DNA from: an uncultured Flavobacterium sp.
GTDB lineage: Bacteria; Bacteroidota; Bacteroidia; Flavobacteriales; Flavobacteriaceae
DNA: 10,131 bases
Direction of reading: 5' to 3'
Assembly (NCBI RefSeq): GCF_946479975.1
Contig: NZ_CAMLIX010000183.1
Location: 1-10,131, forward strand
The first letter of the stretch is position 1, and each line of letters starts with the position of its first letter. The notes under the pieces are model-generated. The model was given only the letters and a program-made list of their open reading frames with translations. It was not told the DNA's origin and did no database searches. The position numbers were made by a program, and so were the translations under genes. Below, piece after piece: positions 6,615 to 10,131 of this stretch.

Positions 6615-7622
6615 TTACAATGATTCTCTTATTATTAATTTAGTCGGCACATAACACTTCGTTTCTTCGTCATGCGTAATAAATGCCGCTGCTTTGGTTC
6701 CTATTTCGTTAAAATCAGTCGAAACAACTGAAATTCCTTTATATATAAATTTCTTCATTGGTGTCTCGTTGTATGAAAGAAAACCAACATCTTTTCCAGG
6801 TTCAAAATCCTTTTCTTTACATTGCTCCAAAAAGCGCCCTAAAATCCTGTCGCTTACGCTGATATAAGCGATTCCTTTTTCGATATTGAACTTTTTAGGA
6901 TCTCTAATTATTTCATATTGAAAACTAAAATCAGCACAGAATTTCTTAAAATATTCCACCGTTTCCCAAGGATGATTCGTGAAATCTGGATATATAAAAT
7001 CTATTTTTTTATATTTTTTAAACAAATCAACAGCCTCTTTTAAAGCTTCATAAAAAGCTCCTCCAAAATCCTGAAAAACGTAATTACTATTTTTTTTCGA
7101 ATGAATATTCCAGTCAATCAAAAGCAGTTTATCATTCGAAATTGCCGACAATGCTGGAGCAATAGCTGCGTGGTCAAAATTCATAACCACATATTTATAA
7201 TACTTCCCGATTCCATTATTAATGATCGTTTTAAAAACATCAATATTATAATGATGAAACTGTACATCAACAATCACATTATCAGGCAGATTATTCACAA
7301 CCGAATGATACAAAACCTCTTTATACGCTTTAAAAGTATCTAAGACCAAAAGCACTTTTCTCGTTTCACCTGCCACATAATAGCCTTTATTTGGAACAGA
7401 ATCAATTACTTTCTGTTCTTTCAAAATCGAATACGCCTTAAAAACCGTGTCTCTCGAAAGCTGATACTTTTTGCAGATCACATTCACAGACGGAAGCAAA
7501 TCTCCTTTTTGTAAAATATTCTCCGCAATCGCATTTGTGATTCCGTCAACCAACTGCTGGTACTTCGCAATATCACTTTCGTGATTCATTATAAACTCAA
7601 ATTTTTCTTCTTCTTTTGGCAT
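6615..7622 (-). CDS. xylR: GntR-type transcriptional regulator with sugar-binding (LacI-like) domain, probable xylose regulator
   Basis: A 335-aa DNA-binding regulator. Residues 14-83 form a GntR winged helix: YQQLVDGITNAI, ILQKGDLLPSVNVICKKYQLSRDTVFKAYSILKEQ and the wing VIDSVPNKGYYV. From about residue 88 to the end it has a periplasmic-binding-protein-like effector domain (KVLLVLDTFKAY..., DVGFLSYNETPMKKFIYKGISVVSTDFNEIGTKAA), the same architecture as AraR-type regulators and unlike the short FadR/HutC GntR proteins. It is the first gene of the xylBA operon, so xylose or xylulose is the likely effector and self-control is likely; both are inference from context. The start at 7620-7622 is preceded by a direct repeat (7626-7643); Met12 (7587-7589) is an alternative start just before the winged helix. 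Confidence 0.9.
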   Translation of the reverse strand: MPKEEEKFEFIMNHESDIAKYQQLVDGITNAIAENILQKGDLLPSVNVICKKYQLSRDTVFKAYSILKEQKVIDSVPNKGYYVAGETRKVLLVLDTFKAYKEVLYHSVVNNLPDNVIVDVQFHHYNIDVFKTIINNGIGKYYKYVVMNFDHAAIAPALSAISNDKLLLIDWNIHSKKNSNYVFQDFGGAFYEALKEAVDLFKKYKKIDFIYPDFTNHPWETVEYFKKFCADFSFQYEIIRDPKKFNIEKGIAYISVSDRILGRFLEQCKEKDFEPGKDVGFLSYNETPMKKFIYKGISVVSTDFNEIGTKAAAFITHDEETKCYVPTKLIIRESL

Positions 7623-7625
7623 ACT

Positions 7626-7643
7626 GTTCTGTTCCGTTCTGTT
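7626..7643 (-). promoter_or_regulatory. Tandem 8-bp direct repeat at the xylR start, possible operator
   Basis: On the minus strand AACAGAAC-GG-AACAGAAC: two identical octamers spaced exactly 10 bp apart, one DNA turn, ending 3 bp before the xylR ATG. It lies just downstream of the candidate -7 box. Its G+C content stands out from the A/T-only surroundings. A role as an operator for XylR or another regulator is inference. Confidence 0.35.
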
Positions 7644-7646
7644 ATG

Positions 7647-7654
7647 CTAAAGTA
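7647..7654 (-). promoter_or_regulatory. Candidate -7 element for xylRBA
   Basis: TACTTTAG on the minus strand is one mismatch from TAnnTTTG. A TTTG lies 15 nt further upstream, shorter than the usual spacing of about 17-23. It would start the transcript about 18 nt before the xylR ATG, placing the 7626-7643 direct repeat in the start region. Apart from these elements and A/T runs, the 164-bp spacer between uxuA and xylR shows nothing clear. Confidence 0.25.
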
Positions 7655-7786
7655 GCTAAAAATATTTTACAAAAAATTATTTTTTATATTAAAATTGTTA
7701 TTTTTTTTTGATTGAAAATCAGAACTTCTTTCCAAACTTAATTTCTATTTTTTAAAACCCTCTTAGGTCTAAAAACTAAAAAATTA

Positions 7787-8950
7787 TTACAAATTCAATT
7801 TGTAAGCAATTCCCATTTCTAAACCCCTTAACTCCGCAAGACCTTTCAATCTGCCAGTCAGTGAATAGCCAGGATAAGTTTCTGTTGCTTCATCGACCGC
7901 ATGTAAAAAACCATGATCAGGACGCATAGGCAGACTTATTTTGGTTTTATTCATCACTAGTAATAATTTTTCTATAATCGTTTCCATTTTAACATCACCA
8001 TTTAAATGCTCCGATTCTCTAAAAATAGTTTCGCTTTCGCGGAAGGTATTTCGCAGGTGTAAAAAATGGATTCGGTTTTCGTGATCGTCAATAATTTTTT
8101 CCAGATTATTTTTCGGATCTGCACTCAATGAACCCGTGCAATAACACAATCCATTTACTGTTGAAGTAACGGCGCTAAAAATAGCTTTCAAATCAGCTTC
8201 TGTAGAGACAATTCTTGGCAAACCCAAAACCGAAAACGGCGGATCGTCTGGATGAATTGCTAATTTTTGTCCATTTTGTTCTGCAATTGGTGTTACTTCT
8301 GATAAAAAATAAATGAGGTTTTCTCTAAGCTTTTCGTTATCAATATTGGTATAATTATCTAAAAGTGATAAAATCTGTTCTGCCGTAAAATTGATTTTGC
8401 TTCCCGGCAGTCCTAACAATACATTTTTAAACAGTAATGCTTTTTCCTCTTCGGATAATTGCTTTCCAAATTCTAAAGCTTTTTCTTTTTGATCCCCAGA
8501 ATAATCATTTTCTGAATTTGGTCTTTTTAAAAGAAACACATCAAAATAAGTAAACGCATCCTGATTGTATAGCAACGCTTTGCTGCCGTCTTCATTTATA
8601 TAATTATGATTGGTTCTCACCCAATCCAGAATGGGCATAAAATTATAGGTTATGATTTTGATACCGCAATCGGCCAGATTCTTTAAACTGATTTTATAAT
8701 TTTCAATGTATTGCAAATAATTTCCAGAAGCACGCTTGATTTCTTCATGAACCGGAAGACTTTCTACAACCGTCCATCCCAGACCAGCATTTCTAATCAT
8801 TTGCTGTCTTTCCTGAATATCAGGAACGGACCAGATTTCACCAACCGGAATTTGATGCAAAGCTGTTACAATTCCAGTCGCTCCTGCTTGTTTAATGTCG
8901 ATAAGTTTTACATTGTCACTCGGTCCGAACCAACGCATGGTTTGCTGCAT
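7787..8950 (-). CDS. uxuA: D-mannonate dehydratase
   Basis: About 387 aa. It dehydrates D-mannonate to 2-keto-3-deoxygluconate in hexuronate breakdown, using a divalent metal ion. N-terminal MQQTMRWFGPSDNVKLIDIKQAGATGIVTALHQIP matches UxuA from its first residue (E. coli starts MEQTWRWYGP). Metal-site motifs are present: HPDDPP (233-238), CYCTGS (269-274), FLHLRN (296-301) and RPDHG (343-347). The length matches the roughly 390-aa family. The frame opens upstream to 8995, but those codons lie in a dispersed repeat, so the real start is 8948-8950 (ATAAAA before it) or 8957-8959. It follows the SDR gene on the same strand, the order expected for a fructuronate-to-mannonate-to-KDG route. Confidence 0.95.
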   Translation of the reverse strand: MQQTMRWFGPSDNVKLIDIKQAGATGIVTALHQIPVGEIWSVPDIQERQQMIRNAGLGWTVVESLPVHEEIKRASGNYLQYIENYKISLKNLADCGIKIITYNFMPILDWVRTNHNYINEDGSKALLYNQDAFTYFDVFLLKRPNSENDYSGDQKEKALEFGKQLSEEEKALLFKNVLLGLPGSKINFTAEQILSLLDNYTNIDNEKLRENLIYFLSEVTPIAEQNGQKLAIHPDDPPFSVLGLPRIVSTEADLKAIFSAVTSTVNGLCYCTGSLSADPKNNLEKIIDDHENRIHFLHLRNTFRESETIFRESEHLNGDVKMETIIEKLLLVMNKTKISLPMRPDHGFLHAVDEATETYPGYSLTGRLKGLAELRGLEMGIAYKLNL

Positions 8951-8972
8951 TTTTATCATACTTCTTTTTTTT

Positions 8973-9110
8973 GCCACAAAGGCGCTAAGATGCAAAGTTT
9001 TTGTTTTCCGCAGATTTTGCGGATTGAGCTAATTTTAATCTTATTAATACTTTAATCTGTGGCTTTAAAAACCTTTGAACCTTTGAGCCTCTGTCCCTTT
9101 GCAACTTTAA
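8973..9110. repeat. Dispersed palindromic repeat with 8-nt periodic arms, filling the SDR-uxuA gap
   Basis: The left arm reads GCCACAAA GGCGCTAA GATGCAAA (from 8973). The right arm reads ACCTTTGA ACCTTTGA GCCTCTGT CCCTTTGC AACTTTAA (9071-9110). Both step in octamers and the arms are roughly complementary. Inside is a second inverted repeat, CCGCAGATT (9008-9016) with AATCTGTGG (9054-9062), allowing one G-U pair. It ends one or two bases before the SDR stop codon and stops just short of the uxuA start. Sequences of this type (CCACAAAGGC...CTTTGTG) are, to my knowledge, common between flavobacterial genes. Confidence 0.7.
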
Positions 9111-9111
9111 A

Positions 9112-9849
9112 TTAAAACCCAATACTATTTCCACCATCAACTGGCAAAACTGTTCCAGTAGTATATTTTGATTCGCTTAAAGCGAAATAATAAACGGCAT
9201 CTGCAATATCCGAAGGTTCTCCCAAAAATCCCATCGGCGTTCTTCCTAAAACTTTATTTTTTCTTTCTGGATCATTATCCAATGCTGTAGATGACATTTT
9301 TGTTTTAATAAATCCTGGAGCAATGCAATTCACACGGATTCCTTCTGGAGCAAGTTCCGTCGCCATCGCACGTGTCATGGCTTCGATTGCACCTTTGCTG
9401 GCAGAATAAGCAATTACTTTCGGAATTCCGTATTGTGATGCCATCGAACTAATATTAATGATACTTCCACTTCCATTCGCTTTCATGTTTTTTATAACTT
9501 CACGGCTAACAGCAAACACACTCAGCAAATTGGTATGAATGATTGAAAGAAAATCTTCATCTGTAACATCTGGAATTTCTTTTTTCATATTGATTCCGGC
9601 GTTGTTTACCAAAATATCAATTGCGCCGTTTTGAGTTATACTTTCAATCATGGCAGGAATTCCATCCAAATTATTTAAATCGAAGATTATCGGAATAGCA
9701 TTTTCTCCTATTTCCTTACATGCATCTTCCGTTTTTTCTTTTGATCTTCCGATTATGTAAGTTTTGATTCCGTTATCACAGAGTTTTTTTGCTGTTGCAA
9801 AACCTAAACCTGAATTTCCTCCAGTTACAATTGCTGTTTTATTGCTCAT
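9112..9849 (-). CDS. Short-chain dehydrogenase/reductase, probable fructuronate (mannonate) oxidoreductase
   Basis: A 245-aa classical SDR. The Rossmann glycine motif is TGGNSGLG (9-16). Arg35 in IIGRSKEK after the second strand hints at NADP(H). NNAG lies at 82-85, Asn107 in HTNLLSV, and the catalytic Ser135 (NISSMAS), Tyr148 and Lys152 (YSASK) are all present. PGFIKT (178-183) and the C-terminal GTVLPVDGG are typical. SDRs of this kind include gluconate 5-dehydrogenase, KduD and the SDR-type UxuB of Bacillus. Position between a probable alpha-glucuronidase and uxuA favours D-fructuronate to D-mannonate reduction, but the substrate cannot be proved from sequence. The start at 9847-9849 follows TAAAAATT. 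The stop abuts the 8973-9110 repeat. Confidence 0.88.
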   Translation of the reverse strand: MSNKTAIVTGGNSGLGFATAKKLCDNGIKTYIIGRSKEKTEDACKEIGENAIPIIFDLNNLDGIPAMIESITQNGAIDILVNNAGINMKKEIPDVTDEDFLSIIHTNLLSVFAVSREVIKNMKANGSGSIINISSMASQYGIPKVIAYSASKGAIEAMTRAMATELAPEGIRVNCIAPGFIKTKMSSTALDNDPERKNKVLGRTPMGFLGEPSDIADAVYYFALSESKYTTGTVLPVDGGNSIGF

Positions 9850-9872
9850 AATTTTTAAAATATATTTTATTC

Positions 9873-10003
9873 GTACGCTGATGGCACGGATTCGCTTTAG
9901 CGAGAAAACTGTTTGATACAGATTTTTTTTAAAATTTCAACTAAAAATAAAATCCGTTTTTTTCCGTGTCTTCGCGATAGCGAATCCGTTTCATCCGCGT
10001 TAC
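9873..10003. repeat. Large imperfect palindromic repeat upstream of the SDR gene
   Basis: ACGGATTCGC (9886-9895) and GCGAATCCGT (9980-9989) are perfect inverted cores, extended by further imperfect matches outward (GTACGCTGATG near 9873-9883 against CATCCGCGTTAC near 9992-10003). Each arm carries its own small hairpin: TCGC-TTTA-GCGA (9892-9903) and TTCGC-GATA-GCGAA (9971-9984). The A/T-rich centre holds CAGATTTTTTTT and AAAATCCG. It occupies most of the 168 bp between the glucuronidase stop and the SDR start, with no clear promoter. The type resembles the 'cacggattcgc' repeats scattered in Flavobacterium genomes. Confidence 0.65.
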
Positions 10004-10017
10004 ATTTACTCAATTTA

Positions 10018-10131
10018 TTATCCATTACCAGGTGCAAAAGGGAATTTTAATGATTTAAAATAGTCTAAAGTCTGCGTCGGTTTTTCTACTCCCGCTGGAA
10101 GTTCTTTTCCTGAAAACTGTTGAAAATACAA
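10018..10131 (-). CDS. Probable GH67 alpha-glucuronidase, C-terminal 37 residues
   Basis: An open frame enters from the right edge and ends at TAA (10018-10020, followed by a second TAA). The tail opens LYFQQFSGKELPAGVEKPTQ and closes TLDYFKSLKFPFAPGNG. YFQxFSGxxxP resembles the end of the catalytic and C-terminal region of GH67 alpha-glucuronidases, and a charged tail ending in a LKFPFAPG-like stretch fits Bacteroidota members as I recall them. Neighbouring SDR and uxuA genes would process the glucuronate it releases from xylan oligomers. The frame itself is certain; the family call rests on a short tail and context. Another hydrolase of the same locus remains possible. Confidence 0.55.
   Translation of the reverse strand: MYFQQFSGKELPAGVEKPTQTLDYFKSLKFPFAPGNG

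Noticed and set aside
6205..6623. Two overlapping plus-strand frames (60 and 88 codons) opposite the start of xylB
   Set aside because: Both are antisense to conserved xylulokinase motifs and show low-complexity, non-protein-like translations.
7101..7343. Plus-strand frame of 80 codons opposite xylR
   Set aside because: Rich in Ile/Asn as expected from reading A/T-rich antisense DNA; no domain recognised.
7750..7775. Possible terminator after uxuA around ACCTAAGAGGGT
   Set aside because: The stem is only 3-4 bp; the A/T runs around it are ordinary for this spacer.
8010..8060. Apparent internal duplication FRESETI-FRESEHL in UxuA
   Set aside because: The segment aligns without a gap to the normal HLR...HLNGD region of UxuA as I recall it, so it is not an insertion.
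8711..9055. Plus-strand frame of 114 codons opposite the uxuA start and the repeat
   Set aside because: Its second half is translated repeat and the first half is antisense to conserved UxuA residues.

Overview
The window is A+T-rich and reads as the chromosome of a Flavobacterium-like member of the Bacteroidota. It carries a SusC-type receptor with an STN domain, an ECF sigma/FecR pair, TAnnTTTG promoter elements, A-rich translation starts without a GGAGG Shine-Dalgarno, and dispersed palindromic intergenic repeats of the flavobacterial kind. No insertion sequence, CRISPR array, tRNA or rRNA was seen.

Positions 1-2690 hold a cell-surface signalling module. The 5' part of a SusC-like TonB-dependent transducer and an anti-sigma FecR gene lie on the minus strand. 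The ECF (FecI-type) sigma gene lies divergently on the plus strand. The inferred logic is that ligand binding to the outer-membrane SusC is passed through its STN domain to FecR, which then frees or activates the sigma factor to transcribe the SusC locus. Between fecR and susC there is a strong intrinsic terminator on the plus strand, antisense to the susC leader. No plus-strand gene exists for it to end, so it may mark the 3' end of a small antisense RNA. That is the most interesting lead in the window.

Positions 2770-7622 hold pentose catabolism on the minus strand. xylR (GntR-type regulator), xylB (xylulokinase) and xylA (xylose isomerase) form a tight operon in that transcription order, ending at a hairpin followed by a run of T's. 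A TalC-type transaldolase gene follows downstream and feeds the pentose phosphate pathway.

Positions 7787-10131 hold hexuronate catabolism on the minus strand: the last 37 codons of a probable GH67 alpha-glucuronidase, then an SDR oxidoreductase (probably fructuronate reductase or a related sugar-acid dehydrogenase), then mannonate dehydratase UxuA. The two spacers between these genes are filled almost entirely by two different palindromic repeats. Together with xylRBA and tal, the region looks built to use glucuronoxylan: glucuronate side chains go through Uxu enzymes toward 2-keto-3-deoxygluconate, and xylose goes through XylA, XylB and transaldolase.

The enzymes are familiar. The less ordinary signals are between genes: the antisense terminator, the octamer-periodic repeat in front of uxuA, and a helical-phased direct repeat at the xylR start.
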